DNA from: an uncultured Prevotellaceae bacterium
GTDB taxonomy: Bacteria > Bacteroidota > Bacteroidia > Bacteroidales > Muribaculaceae
DNA: 42,073 nt
Assembly (NCBI GenBank): GCA_900317325.1
Contig: ONGE01000036.1
Location: 1-42,073 of the forward strand
Direction: 5' to 3'
In this document: piece after piece, positions 16,393-25,640 of the stretch
Position numbering within the stretch: the first letter of the stretch is position 1
How the letters are laid out: each line of letters opens with the position of its first letter
The notes under the pieces: model-generated
The model's input: the letters and a program-made list of their open reading frames with translations, nothing else
Told to the model about the DNA's origin: nothing
Databases searched by the model: none
Position numbers and translations under genes: made by a program

Positions 16393-17382
16393 ATGTCAGC
16401 TAAAAGTCAACATACCAATATTTTGTTAGCAGTCCTCGGATTTGCCACCGTGGTCCTCATTGTCGCTCTCATCGGTCACCTGGCCCTGCAACGCGACCCC
16501 GAGGAAATCCAGGGCGAAATGGAAGTCGAGGAATACCGTGTGTCGGGTAAAGTGCCGGGACGTATCCTTGCTCTCCTGGCCAAGGAAGGTGACTTTGTAC
16601 ACGCAGGCGACACGCTCGCCATTATCGAGGCTCCCGAGGTGAATGCCAAGATGGTGCAGGCCCAGAGCGCTGCCGACGCCGCAACGGCCATCGCACAGAT
16701 GACACAGAACGGTGCCCGCAAGGAGCAGATTCAAGCTGCCGCCCAGATCCTGGAGCAGGCAAAGGCCGGTCTTGAAATTGCCGAGAAGTCCTACAATCGC
16801 ATGAAGAAACTCCGTGAGGAGGAAGTCATCAGCGCCCAGAAGTTTGACGAGGCCGAGGCCATGTACAAATCGGCACAGGCACAGGTCAAGACTGCACAGA
16901 GCAATTATCAGATGGCCGTGAACGGTGCCCGTGACGAGGAGCGCCGTGCAGCTGCGGCCACCGCAGGTCAGGCCCGTGGTGCCGTGCAGGAGGTGCAAGG
17001 CTACGTGCGCGAAACCATTCAGAGGGCCCAGATGGCCGGTGAAGTCACCGACGTCTATCCCAAGGTGGGTGAACTCGTTGGCACCGGCACTCCCATCATG
17101 AGCATCGCCATGATGGACGACCAGTGGGCCACGTTCAACATCCGCGAGGACCAATTGAAGGGCATGAAGGTGGGTCAGGAGATCACGGTCAGGATACCCG
17201 CTCTCGACATCGAGGCCAAGATGAAGATCACATCGATAAAGGACAAGGGCTCGTTTGCCGTTTGGAAGTCCACTAAGGCCAGCGGCCAGTATGACCAGAA
17301 GACTTTCGAGGTGAAGGCTCGTCCTTCCCAGGCGATTGATGGCATCCGTCCGGGCATGTCGGTAATCCTTAAGAATAAGTGA
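16393..17382 (+). CDS. HlyD/EmrA-type periplasmic adaptor protein
   Basis: A 329-aa protein anchored by an N-terminal membrane helix (LLAVLGFATVVLIVALIGHLA) with a biotinyl-lipoyl-like half motif (RVSGKVPGRILALLAKEGDFVHAGDTL). A long alanine-rich coiled-coil hairpin spans about residues 85-210. The second lipoyl half is AGEVTDVYPKVGELVGTGTPIM, and a beta-barrel domain ends the protein (GQEITVRIPALDIEAKM). It should link the inner membrane permeases encoded downstream to the TolC-like channel encoded 39 bases upstream. Confidence 0.9.
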   Translation: MSAKSQHTNILLAVLGFATVVLIVALIGHLALQRDPEEIQGEMEVEEYRVSGKVPGRILALLAKEGDFVHAGDTLAIIEAPEVNAKMVQAQSAADAATAIAQMTQNGARKEQIQAAAQILEQAKAGLEIAEKSYNRMKKLREEEVISAQKFDEAEAMYKSAQAQVKTAQSNYQMAVNGARDEERRAAAATAGQARGAVQEVQGYVRETIQRAQMAGEVTDVYPKVGELVGTGTPIMSIAMMDDQWATFNIREDQLKGMKVGQEITVRIPALDIEAKMKITSIKDKGSFAVWKSTKASGQYDQKTFEVKARPSQAIDGIRPGMSVILKNK

Positions 17383-17384
17383 GA

Positions 17385-17430
17385 AGTTAGGGGTTAGTTA
17401 GAAGTTAGAAGTTAGGAGTTAGGAGTGATT
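17385..17430. repeat. Degenerate GAAGTTAG-type repeat tract
   Basis: Seven or so imperfect units of AGAAGTTAG / GGAGTTAG / GGGGTTAG follow the adaptor stop codon directly, inside the operon. Confidence 0.75.
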
Positions 17431-17491
17431 TTCCCTTATCCTTTAAACTTTAACCTATAAACAGTGAGCAAGTTGAGAACTTGCGAACATT

Positions 17492-18664
17492 ATGAAGTAT
17501 ATTTCTCAATTCTTCGACATCGTGCTGCGCGAGCTCAACATCATCGTGCGCAAGAACCGTATCTACGGCTTCTGCATGGTGGTGTTCCCCGTGCTGTTGG
17601 TGGTGTTTTTCACCACCATGCTCGATGACGGGCTGCCCCAGGACCTGCCCATCGGCGTGGTGGACCATGACAACAGCGCTACCTCGCGCAGTCTCATCCG
17701 CAACCTCGATGCCATGCAGAACTCGCGGGTGGTGTATCGCTTTGCATCGGTCACCGAAGCCCGCAACGCCATGCAAGAAGGCAAGGTCTTTGCCTATCTG
17801 TACATCCCCGAGGGCACGGCGGCCAAGCTCATGGCAGGTCGACAGCCCGATATCTCGTACTACTACACCATGACGTGTATGACGGCGGGATCGATGGCAT
17901 CCAAGGACTTGAAAACCATCAGCATGCTGGGCTCTGCGGCAGTGGGCCAAGCGACATTGAGTGCTAAGGGCGCAACTAAGGAACAGATACGCACGGCACT
18001 ACAGGCCGTGACGATTGACGCACACATGATCGCCAACCCTCAGGGCAGTTACAACTACAGCCTGACCACGGTCTTTGTGCCAGGCATCCTGATGCTTTTC
18101 ATGGCGCTGCTGTCGGCCTACGCGCTCGGAATGGAGATGAAGTTTGACTCGGGCAAGGAATGGCTCGCCCGCGCTGGCAACAACATCCTCGTGGCCATCC
18201 TCGGCAAGTACATCGTCCATGCGCTAGTGTTCCTGCTTGTGATGTTCTCCTACCAGTATTATATCTTCAACGTGCTTCACTTCCCGCACTTGGGCGGCGT
18301 GTGGAGCATCGTGCGGCTCACCCTCTTGCAGGTCGCTGCCTCGATTGGCTTTGGCATCTTCGCTTTCGGACTTATGCCCTCGCTGCGCATGTCGATGAGT
18401 ATCAGTTCGCTGTGGATGGTGCTCGGCATCTCGATGTGCGGCTCGGCGTTCCCTGTCGCAGGCATGGATCCCCCATTGCAGGCCATGTCTTGGCTATTCC
18501 CTTTGCGCCACTACTGGATGCTCTATCAGGCAACAGTGCTCAACGGCTTCCCCGTCATTGACGTCTGGTTCCATCTCGTGGCACTCGTGGCCTTCACGCT
18601 GCTGCCATGGTTCGTACTCCGTAAAGTCAAAATCGCAATGCTCAACTATGTCTATATTCCGTAA
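17492..18664 (+). CDS. ABC-2 type transporter permease
   Basis: A 390-aa inner membrane protein. Membrane helix 1 is near residues 28-48 (GFCMVVFPVLLVVFFTTML), followed by a large extracytoplasmic domain (DLPIGVVDHDNSATSRSLIRNLDAM and onward to about 185). About five helices then close the protein (VFVPGILMLFMALLSAYALG, then VAILGKYIVHALVFLLVMF, and so on), ending YVYIP. This is the YhgE/YbhR-like ABC-2_membrane_3 layout. Its stop overlaps the start of a second permease by 17 bases, implying coupled synthesis of a heterodimer. No ATP-binding subunit is encoded nearby. Confidence 0.9.
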   Translation: MKYISQFFDIVLRELNIIVRKNRIYGFCMVVFPVLLVVFFTTMLDDGLPQDLPIGVVDHDNSATSRSLIRNLDAMQNSRVVYRFASVTEARNAMQEGKVFAYLYIPEGTAAKLMAGRQPDISYYYTMTCMTAGSMASKDLKTISMLGSAAVGQATLSAKGATKEQIRTALQAVTIDAHMIANPQGSYNYSLTTVFVPGILMLFMALLSAYALGMEMKFDSGKEWLARAGNNILVAILGKYIVHALVFLLVMFSYQYYIFNVLHFPHLGGVWSIVRLTLLQVAASIGFGIFAFGLMPSLRMSMSISSLWMVLGISMCGSAFPVAGMDPPLQAMSWLFPLRHYWMLYQATVLNGFPVIDVWFHLVALVAFTLLPWFVLRKVKIAMLNYVYIP

Positions 18665-19889
18665 ACTCAAGGAACATATCACCGACGTGCTATACGTATG
18701 GCGTCAGGAGATGAAACAGGTCATCAGGGACGAGGGCGTGCTCATGTTCCTTGTCGTCGTGCCGCTGGGCTACCCGTTGCTCTACTCCTGGATCTACAAC
18801 AACGAGACGCTGCACGAGACACCGGTAGTGGTCGTTGACCAGTCACACTCGGCCCTCTCGCGCCAGTTCATCAACGACTGTGACGCCACCCCTGACGTCG
18901 ATGTGAAATATTACGCCGCCGATCTCGACGAAGCCCGTGCACTCGTCAGCCGCCAGCTCGCCAAGGGCATCTACCTCATCCCGTCAGACTTCGCCACTTG
19001 CATCAACCGTGGAGAGCAGGCGACCGTCAGCGTTTATTGCGACATGTCGCTCATGCTCGCCTACAAGGCCGTTTATCAGACTGCCATGGTCGAGGCGGGA
19101 CGCCTCAGCGCTGGCCTGAAGATCAAGAAGGCCGGCAACTACACCGATCACGAGAATTCCATCACTGCGCAGCCTCTTATTGCTCACGATGTGGCGATGT
19201 TCAACCCATCGGGCGGCTACGGATCCTGCGTCCTGCCCGCAGTGCTCATGCTCCTGCTGCAGCAGGCGTTAGCGCTGGGCATCGGCATGTCGGCGGGTAC
19301 GGCCCGTGAGGATAATCGCAACGGCCAACTCATCCCCGACGATGATCCCCACTACCGTGGCGCCTACCGCGTCGTCTGGGGCAAGGCACTCTGTTATGGC
19401 ATGATCGGTGCCGTGGCAGCCGCCTACCTGTCGATGGCTGTTCCCCGCATGTTCTCATTCCCGCAGCTGGCCGACGGCAAGACGTTGCTGGCAATGTTGC
19501 TGCCCTTTACGATGGCATGCATCTTCTTCGGCATGACCGTTTCTTGCCTGGTGCGTTACCGTGAGAACGTCATGTTGCTGATGGTCTTTGTCTCGATTCC
19601 GTTGCTGTTCCTCACCGGCGTGTCATGGCCGCAGTCCAGCATCCCTGGTGCATGGCAGGGTGTATCCTGGCTCTTCCCCAGCACCTTTGGTGTACGTGCT
19701 TTCATCCGTGTCAACTCCATGGGTGCCTCCGTCAGCCAGATCCTGCCCGAGATCCGCATCCTCTGGATTCAGGCTGCCGCTTATCTGGGCATGGCTTGCA
19801 TCGTGTATGCTTACCAGAAGCGCCTCGCCCGCAAGCACGTTAAGACCGTAACCAATTCAACCGACCTCATTGAGCCCGATGATCAATAA
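18648..19889 (+). CDS. ABC-2 type transporter permease (second subunit)
   Basis: A 413-aa paralogue of the upstream permease: N-terminal helix VLMFLVVVPLGYPLLYSWIYN, the soluble domain beginning ETPVVVVDQSHSALSRQFIND (parallel to GVVDHDNSATSRSLIRN in the first), then a helical C-terminal half (LPAVLMLLLQQALALGIGMSAG and others). A polar insert TAREDNRNGQLIPDDDPHYR separates helices. The start was set at 18648 (MSIFRKLKEHITDVLYVW); it overlaps the preceding gene by 17 bases. Fourth and last gene of the exporter operon. Confidence 0.9.
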   Translation: MSIFRKLKEHITDVLYVWRQEMKQVIRDEGVLMFLVVVPLGYPLLYSWIYNNETLHETPVVVVDQSHSALSRQFINDCDATPDVDVKYYAADLDEARALVSRQLAKGIYLIPSDFATCINRGEQATVSVYCDMSLMLAYKAVYQTAMVEAGRLSAGLKIKKAGNYTDHENSITAQPLIAHDVAMFNPSGGYGSCVLPAVLMLLLQQALALGIGMSAGTAREDNRNGQLIPDDDPHYRGAYRVVWGKALCYGMIGAVAAAYLSMAVPRMFSFPQLADGKTLLAMLLPFTMACIFFGMTVSCLVRYRENVMLLMVFVSIPLLFLTGVSWPQSSIPGAWQGVSWLFPSTFGVRAFIRVNSMGASVSQILPEIRILWIQAAAYLGMACIVYAYQKRLARKHVKTVTNSTDLIEPDDQ

Positions 19890-20058
19890 AACTGTTCACA
19901 TCTCCTTAGATACCTGTAGCACAGACTACTATAGGTAGCACCATGCGCTCAGCGACAGAAAGAGTAATCGCAGGGCTTTCTTCAATAAGGTGAAATCACT
20001 ATATCAAGCATCGCCTATTGACGTTGCACTCGTTAAACGAAATAATGAATTCCAACTT

Positions 20059-21108
20059 ATGAGGCAATTTCTTTTTTATCAATTCTTAGCGATTGGCGCC
20101 TTGTTCCTGCTCTCGTCTTGTGAGCACGACGATCCCGTCAGTCCCATCAAGCCGCTTGAGCAGCGCACAGTGTTGCTACTCACCAGCGAAGGCTACATCT
20201 ATGACCAGTCGGGCAAAAAAATCATGGAACTCCCGAACTGCGAAGAGGGCAGTGAAATCATCAGCGACGGCGATGACTATTTCGTGTCAGGTAAAACGAC
20301 CAAAGACCGCGTTGGTTATTGGAAAAACTGCAAGTGGAACACCCTGCACGTGGATTTCATCGATGACGTGAACCACTGGACCGACGGCATCGGCAAATGG
20401 GACTACTACATCTTCCTGTTTGATTATCCCAACGTGCTGAGAAACAGCGGCATTTTCCCGCTTGAAGACTGCGAAGACTTCGTTCCTGCCAGCAAATGCA
20501 TGTCGGTGAGTGAGGGAAAATGTTATGTTGTTGGAAGGGACCATCCCGAAGACGATAACAAGTACCAGAACGCTTTGCTCTATTCCGAAAACAAGGGAAA
20601 ATATGTCAAGAACATCCTTCCCAAGTCACGGGATGACATCAATGCCGCGGCCTATACCGTATTTGCCTATGACCGCACCCACACGGTAGTGGGCGGGCGC
20701 ATAGGCGAGGACCCCTGCTTGTGGGTCGATGGACAGTTGCAGATTCTTCCGCGTCTCTACGATACCCACGACCAGACCGGCGAAGGCATGCCCGTAGCCT
20801 ATGTCGGCTCGGTCACATACAACAATGGCCACATCTATGCTGTGGGGTCGGATATTAAAGAAGATCGAAACGAGGTAGCGATGCTGTGGGTAGATGGAGT
20901 GCCCCAGCACCTGTGTTCAGATCAGGAAGGTTTGTATTGGTCGTGGGCTCTCGAAGTCATTGGTTATGGCGATGATTGGTATGCTTTAACCATAGAGATG
21001 TATGATGCGCCCGGTGACGAATACAACCTGAGTATTGTGTTGTGGCTCAACGGCGAGGTTTACCGCAAGTTCCACAGCATCGACATCGTCAACTTCACTG
21101 TGCTTTAA
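20059..21108 (+). CDS. Predicted lipoprotein with WVDG-type repeats
   Basis: A 349-aa protein with a lipoprotein signal (MRQFLFYQFLAIGALFLLSSC; the Cys is the probable lipidation site, followed by EHDD, a negatively charged stretch favourable for surface export in Bacteroidetes). The rest repeats a motif like CLWVDGQLQIL, AMLWVDGVPQHL, VLWLNGEVYRKF and GYWKNCKWNTL, spaced as blades of a beta-propeller. Function unknown. An upstream in-frame extension to 19990 is unlikely because the signal peptide begins at 20059. The next gene follows after 32 bases. Confidence 0.72.
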   Translation: MRQFLFYQFLAIGALFLLSSCEHDDPVSPIKPLEQRTVLLLTSEGYIYDQSGKKIMELPNCEEGSEIISDGDDYFVSGKTTKDRVGYWKNCKWNTLHVDFIDDVNHWTDGIGKWDYYIFLFDYPNVLRNSGIFPLEDCEDFVPASKCMSVSEGKCYVVGRDHPEDDNKYQNALLYSENKGKYVKNILPKSRDDINAAAYTVFAYDRTHTVVGGRIGEDPCLWVDGQLQILPRLYDTHDQTGEGMPVAYVGSVTYNNGHIYAVGSDIKEDRNEVAMLWVDGVPQHLCSDQEGLYWSWALEVIGYGDDWYALTIEMYDAPGDEYNLSIVLWLNGEVYRKFHSIDIVNFTVL

Positions 21109-21140
21109 CTAATATATTCCTAAATAAACAGATAAAAACG

Positions 21141-21980
21141 ATGAAAAGAACCATATTTTTACTCGTGTTGGCCTGCATGTTTGGCACCATGTCGGCCCAA
21201 ATCACTAACATCAGCAGTGATAAGCGGCAATTTGATGCCGACAGTGTTATCGAGGAGTTTGACAAGCTGCCGTTTTTCGGGCCGTTCAAGGACACCTATT
21301 TCACGGTGGGCTTGCCACTGAACGAGAAGCCCAACGAATATAACAGCGACGTGAAGTTCCAGATCAGTTTCCGCCAGCGACTGACCAAGTCCATCCTTCC
21401 CTTCCACAGCCACTTGTTCCTGAGTTACACCCAGAAGGCGATGTGGAACATCTTTGAGGAATCGCTTCCCTTCCACGACCTGAACTTCAACCCTGGCATT
21501 GGTCTTCAAAAACTATTTGTCCATAAGGGCAGGGCAGTGGGCTCAGCAATTCTGATGCTTGAGCATGAGTCCAACGGGCGCGACGGCGAGGCATCGCGTA
21601 GCTGGAACAAGGTGTCGCTCAGCGGAAGGGCGCTTATCGACCCGCAATTCATAGTGCACGCCAAGACGTGGATTCCCATCATCGATGGCCAGAACAACAA
21701 GGACATCCTCAAGTACTGCGGTATTTTCCAAGGTGGCGCTCAGTTCCTGTCCACCAACGGGCGCTGGGTGGCCGATGTCACCTTTGTCAAGCGCAAAGGA
21801 TGGAACCTCAACTTCAATACGACGCTCAATGTGGGCTTCCGTATCCGTCAGAGGGACAACCAGTTCATCATGCTGCACTTCTACGACGGCTATGGCGAGA
21901 ATATGCTCGACTACAACAAGTACCACTGCCGTCTGCGCATCGGCTTATTGATCCGTCCGAATTTCTTCAGCGAATTCTAA
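21141..21980 (+). CDS. pldA: Outer membrane phospholipase A1 (OMPLA)
   Basis: A 279-aa protein with a signal peptide (MKRTIFLLVLACMFGTMSA). The OMPLA active-site block is EHESNGRDGEASRSWN, with His142, Ser144 and Asn156 as the catalytic triad of the family. The characteristic C-terminal YDGYGENMLDYN also matches, and the protein ends in a hydrophobic beta strand with a C-terminal aromatic residue (NFFSEF). The enzyme is a 12-strand outer membrane barrel that hydrolyses phospholipids misplaced in the outer leaflet. It sits between two unrelated envelope genes; the ATG at 21141 starts the signal peptide. Confidence 0.92.
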   Translation: MKRTIFLLVLACMFGTMSAQITNISSDKRQFDADSVIEEFDKLPFFGPFKDTYFTVGLPLNEKPNEYNSDVKFQISFRQRLTKSILPFHSHLFLSYTQKAMWNIFEESLPFHDLNFNPGIGLQKLFVHKGRAVGSAILMLEHESNGRDGEASRSWNKVSLSGRALIDPQFIVHAKTWIPIIDGQNNKDILKYCGIFQGGAQFLSTNGRWVADVTFVKRKGWNLNFNTTLNVGFRIRQRDNQFIMLHFYDGYGENMLDYNKYHCRLRIGLLIRPNFFSEF

Positions 21981-22045
21981 TATTTCTGCTTACAAACTGG
22001 TATACTTTAACGGATTTATTTACACATAGTTATTGACAAGTTTTC

Positions 22046-23140
22046 ATGATGATGAAGAAAACGATTCTTATTACCTGCCTAATGCTGCTATGCGTAATAC
22101 CATTGCATGCGCAGCGCATCCAAGTGGTGGATGGCGATGGAACGCCAATCCCCTATGTAACAGTTACAACCACCCAAGGCAAATACATAGCAAGTACCGA
22201 TATTGACGGTTGGATTGAGAGTGTTGGCGAAAACACCAATATCCATTTGTCGCAGGTGGCCTATAAGCCCCTGACGATCGCCGTGGCTGACATCACAGAC
22301 GGCCGAATCACCCTTGACGAGGCAGGTTATGACCTGCCCGAGGTCGTGGTAAAGCCCAAGGATCTACTCTATTGCCAGACCTACTTCCGTGATGTCTATA
22401 TCGATGACGATGGTCCCATCTACTACCGCGCCGGCGTCATTGACAACGCCTATAATATCGCAAAGAAAGAGGTGTCAGCCAAGTCACGCCACCTCTCAAA
22501 GGCGCAAAGCGGGTTTTGGCGCGCCCTCTACAGCAGCACATCAGGACAGTATGACCAATTCGCAAGATTGCCCGAAGAATCATATTATGATAAAATACGT
22601 GGACTGCAACAGAAGGGCAGTATCACCCTGACCGACGCTGGCAATGGGCGACAGATCATTGCCGACAGCATTTGTCAACTGGGTTACATCTACTGGAACG
22701 CAGAGGAGCGCACTCGCACGGTGTCTTTCAATTTAAGTACCTACCGTAATCACATCAAGAACAAGGAAAAACAGGAAAAAGCCGCTAAAAAGGGTAAAAC
22801 GTTTGTCCCCGACACCGTCAAACAACAGCGCACTTCGACCACTATTTATCAGGTCTATCGCACCGACTCGGTCGGAAACTCAAGAACCGACGACTTCGTG
22901 ATGTCACAGCTCACCGTTATTGGACGGCACAGACATTCAGGCACAGAATACCTCATCCAAGTGCAGTCCTATGCCACCGATTACGCCTACATCGACAAAA
23001 AAGAATACAAGCAACAGCGCAAGGACAACCAGGTTGAAATGAACATCGATGAACTGCGCCGATTCGAGAAAGTCAACAAGATTCCCCCACTGGCTCCGAA
23101 CATCCAAGAACAGATCAACAAATTCATCGATAAAGACTAA
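22046..23140 (+). CDS. Carboxypeptidase-regulatory-like domain protein
   Basis: A 364-aa exported protein (MMMKKTILITCLMLLCVIPLHA signal; 22046, 22049 and 22052 are all ATG). Residues about 24-105 form a CarboxypepD_reg-like beta sandwich (QVVDGDGTPIPYVTVTTTQGKYIASTDIDGWI, then LPEVVVKP), the fold seen at the start of many Bacteroidetes outer membrane proteins. The remainder is a mixed domain with VYIDDDGPIYYRAGVIDNAY and a lysine-rich stretch near KNKEKQEKAAKKGKTF, with no TonB receptor barrel. Function unknown; likely periplasmic or outer membrane associated. Confidence 0.75.
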   Translation: MMMKKTILITCLMLLCVIPLHAQRIQVVDGDGTPIPYVTVTTTQGKYIASTDIDGWIESVGENTNIHLSQVAYKPLTIAVADITDGRITLDEAGYDLPEVVVKPKDLLYCQTYFRDVYIDDDGPIYYRAGVIDNAYNIAKKEVSAKSRHLSKAQSGFWRALYSSTSGQYDQFARLPEESYYDKIRGLQQKGSITLTDAGNGRQIIADSICQLGYIYWNAEERTRTVSFNLSTYRNHIKNKEKQEKAAKKGKTFVPDTVKQQRTSTTIYQVYRTDSVGNSRTDDFVMSQLTVIGRHRHSGTEYLIQVQSYATDYAYIDKKEYKQQRKDNQVEMNIDELRRFEKVNKIPPLAPNIQEQINKFIDKD

Positions 23141-23207
23141 ACCCGTAGTATGCCCACTACGCGCAACTAACGTGGCGTAACAATGCGTCTAAACAGTTTA
23201 TCGCGAA

Positions 23208-23543
23208 TTGCCACAACCTATGGTTCATCGAGCGGGCAATCCCACCATCCCTTGTACCGCCTGCGCCTACTGCATGCCGTGCCCCTATGGTGTGGATATC
23301 CCCGGTAACTTCGCCTTCTACAACGAGGCGATGAACAGCGGTCAGTTGCCATTGCCCGAGACATCTGCTCCCGACTATGCCGAGCGTCAGGCTGGATTCG
23401 CCAAGGCCTACACATCAGCAATACCCGTCGAGAAGCGTGCCAACCGATGCGTTGACTGCGAGGCATGCCTCTCGAAGTGCCCTCAACAGATACGCATCCC
23501 CAACCAGATGGGCCGCATCGTCAGCCTGCTGAGGAAGCGATGA
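23208..23543 (+). pseudogene. C-terminal remnant of an Fe-S aldo/keto reductase
   Basis: The frame encodes only about 110 residues: IPCTACAYCMPCPYGVDIPGNFAFYNE, then RCVDCEACLSKCPQQIRIPNQMG. This is the C-terminal region with two ferredoxin-like [4Fe-4S] sites that ends Bacteroidetes aldo/keto reductases of roughly 400 or more residues. The TIM-barrel part is absent; the 67 bases upstream, back to the previous gene, do not encode it. Either a deletion removed the catalytic domain, or this is a free-standing ferredoxin-like fragment. It may begin at TTG 23208 or ATG 23220; neither has a good ribosome-binding site. Confidence 0.65.
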
Positions 23544-23655
23544 AAAAGAATAATAAGAAATTCATCAATAAACATATAAAATGAAGAGAATAGGACTGGG
23601 TGCCGCTCGTGTCAAGCAGTGGGAAGGGGTAATCTCTACTTTTTTTATTGGAACT

Positions 23656-23773
23656 CTCACGTAAGCTCACGTAAATTCCACTTATTAGCGTTTGTCTTAT
23701 TTTTTTGATAATCAGATATTTACAAATAGACCCCACGTAAATTCCACGTAAATCTCACGTAAATCTCACGTAA
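23656..23773. repeat. CACGTAA repeats, four at exact 11-bp period
   Basis: CACGTAA recurs at 23734, 23745, 23756 and 23767 (period 11, unit CACGTAAATCT or close). Two more lie at 23658 and 23668 (period 10). All fall in the noncoding stretch beyond the 3' end of the minus-strand gene at 23785. Confidence 0.85.
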
Positions 23774-23784
23774 TTGGGCACTCG

Positions 23785-25437
23785 TTACGAATGTGCGCGG
23801 TGCCAATACCTTTGCTCATCAACGCAAATCTTACCATTCGACCTTAGTTTCCTCAAGAGATTGTCAATTTTGTTGGTTTTCTGTTTCTCGTTAAGGATAG
23901 ACGGTAGTTTATTCAAAAGTAATCTATTGATATCACCTCGATTAAGTTTGCCATGCTGTGCTAGCGCCTCCAGTATCAGGTCTTGGTAGTATTTGTCGTC
24001 AAAGCCCTTCATATCGGTGTATTCCACTTCCTGATGAGTAACTTTGGCCACCTGCTGGCTGATGTGGATGTTCGGCTTTCTGCCCTCAACGAGCTTTTGC
24101 TTCCTGAGCAGCGCAATGGCTTGATCGGTCAACGGTTTTTTCTTCTGCACGGCATCCAGCAGGACGGCCGTAGTCAGATTGATATCGGCACGTTCCATGA
24201 GCAGCTGCGAATACTGGGCGTTGATTACACGTCCGGGCACAATAAGCACAACTCTCGATGGGTCAGATTTATCGTAGTCGGGCATCGGAAGGTAGCGTAG
24301 CCTCTGACGCATAAACATTTCGTGAATGCCATATCCCTGCGTGTCGATCATCTTTAAGTTGACCATGGCACTTGCAAGAAATGGGTTGCGGTATCTCTTA
24401 GGAGTTTTCTTGCCGTCAATGTACTGCTCATAATCGCCGTCAAAGAATGAACCGGAGTTTTCAAATATCAGTTGCTCGGCCTCCTCAGTGACAATGATCC
24501 TCTCGTTGCGACCGTAATCCTGGTGCGCTATGCAGTTATGCATTGCCTCAAGGATGGTCTTCGAATCATATTTCCACACTTCTGCAGGGATGAGGCTGTT
24601 ACTCGGCATAATCTTGATGCGGTAATTGCGGATGCTGTCGTTTAACTTTGATGTTGACAGCAGGAACGGTATAGTGTAGATGTTGCCAGCATTCTCGGTT
24701 GCCGTGCGCAGACGCCACACAATTTGGGCAATGTGTCCCAAGTAATGTGCGGATTCCTCCTTGCCGAGCAAGAGCAATGCCGTGCGTGTGATGCTTCCGT
24801 TAATCGTTATTCTGGCTTTGTCCAAGAACGTAATATCGTCCCAGGCCTTTGCTGCATCAACTTTATCAGGAAAACGCTCATAGAAACCTTTGCGCGCCAT
24901 CTCGACAGCTTCAGGGTCAAGGTCGGCAATGGTCGCTTCGGGCACAATGGCAGCACTCCAGTCTGTGGTTGAATTATAGATCTGTCGCACCCAATCGCTA
25001 TAGGGATATAACTCCGTCACCGAACTGTCAACCCTCACGTATGCAACACCCTGGAAAGTTGTAGGCTCACCTTTAGCGGCAGGTATGACGAAGACAACAA
25101 AATGCTGCTCCTGACTATCGTAAAATTCCTCAATAGTGAAATTAATCTTGGGCGATATGTATTGGCGCAAGAACAGTTCAAGGTCCTGGTTTCCTTTCGC
25201 CTTAGTCTGCAACGGTTTGAACGTAGTTCCCTTGAGCTGCAGGGTACCATCCTCTACACCAAAATAGAGGTAGCCGAAGTCCTGGTTGTCGAGACAGGCA
25301 CCATTAGACAAGGCTGAGATATACTTGCCCAGTCGATGAGGATCCTGATAATTGCTTTTAAACTCAAGCCAGCGGCATTCTTTACCACTTTGTGCAATTA
25401 GATGTTTAAGTCGTCCAATCTGTTCCATTTCGTTCAT
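23785..25437 (-). CDS. AlbA_2 (Schlafen-like)/HATPase_c_4 domain ATP-binding protein
   Basis: A 550-aa protein. Residues about 10-150 are an AlbA_2/Schlafen-type domain (KECRWLEFKSNYQDPHRLGKYISALSN, FGYLYFGVEDGTLQLKGT). The middle carries the HATPase_c_4 domain (TILEAMHNCIAHQDYGRNERIIV and YGIHEMFMRQRLRYLPMPDY, typical of proteins often called RecG-like transcriptional regulators). The C-terminus (YYQDLILEALAQHGKLNRGDINRLL) resembles a winged helix. Such proteins occur as regulators and in mobile or defence-related loci; the role here is unknown. A minus-strand promoter box lies 45 bases upstream. Confidence 0.85.
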   Translation of the reverse strand: MNEMEQIGRLKHLIAQSGKECRWLEFKSNYQDPHRLGKYISALSNGACLDNQDFGYLYFGVEDGTLQLKGTTFKPLQTKAKGNQDLELFLRQYISPKINFTIEEFYDSQEQHFVVFVIPAAKGEPTTFQGVAYVRVDSSVTELYPYSDWVRQIYNSTTDWSAAIVPEATIADLDPEAVEMARKGFYERFPDKVDAAKAWDDITFLDKARITINGSITRTALLLLGKEESAHYLGHIAQIVWRLRTATENAGNIYTIPFLLSTSKLNDSIRNYRIKIMPSNSLIPAEVWKYDSKTILEAMHNCIAHQDYGRNERIIVTEEAEQLIFENSGSFFDGDYEQYIDGKKTPKRYRNPFLASAMVNLKMIDTQGYGIHEMFMRQRLRYLPMPDYDKSDPSRVVLIVPGRVINAQYSQLLMERADINLTTAVLLDAVQKKKPLTDQAIALLRKQKLVEGRKPNIHISQQVAKVTHQEVEYTDMKGFDDKYYQDLILEALAQHGKLNRGDINRLLLNKLPSILNEKQKTNKIDNLLRKLRSNGKICVDEQRYWHRAHS

Positions 25438-25479
25438 ATCGCTGCCACCGGGCCTTTGTTAATAATAATGCCCGTGATG

Positions 25480-25487
25480 CAAAATTA
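25480..25487 (-). promoter_or_regulatory. Promoter box of the AlbA_2 gene
   Basis: TAATTTTG on the minus strand, 43 bases before the start codon; matches TAnnTTTG. Confidence 0.5.
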
Positions 25488-25640
25488 CTAAAAATATCGG
25501 CACTTCCATCCATTATCAAAATAAAACAGGCAACGGCACTGCCCTGAAACGTGAAAAACGCGCGCCATTTCCATTCCAAGCCTTATTCCTGAATAAAGCG
25601 TAAATGCTTGATATATAAATTTTTAAGTCAAATAACAGTA

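Noticed and set aside
23540-23670. Tiny frames MKKNNKKFINKHIK and MKRIGLGAARVKQWEG
   Set aside because: Very short, no support beyond an ATG; the second runs into the CACGTAA repeats and may be a gene remnant, but cannot be assigned.
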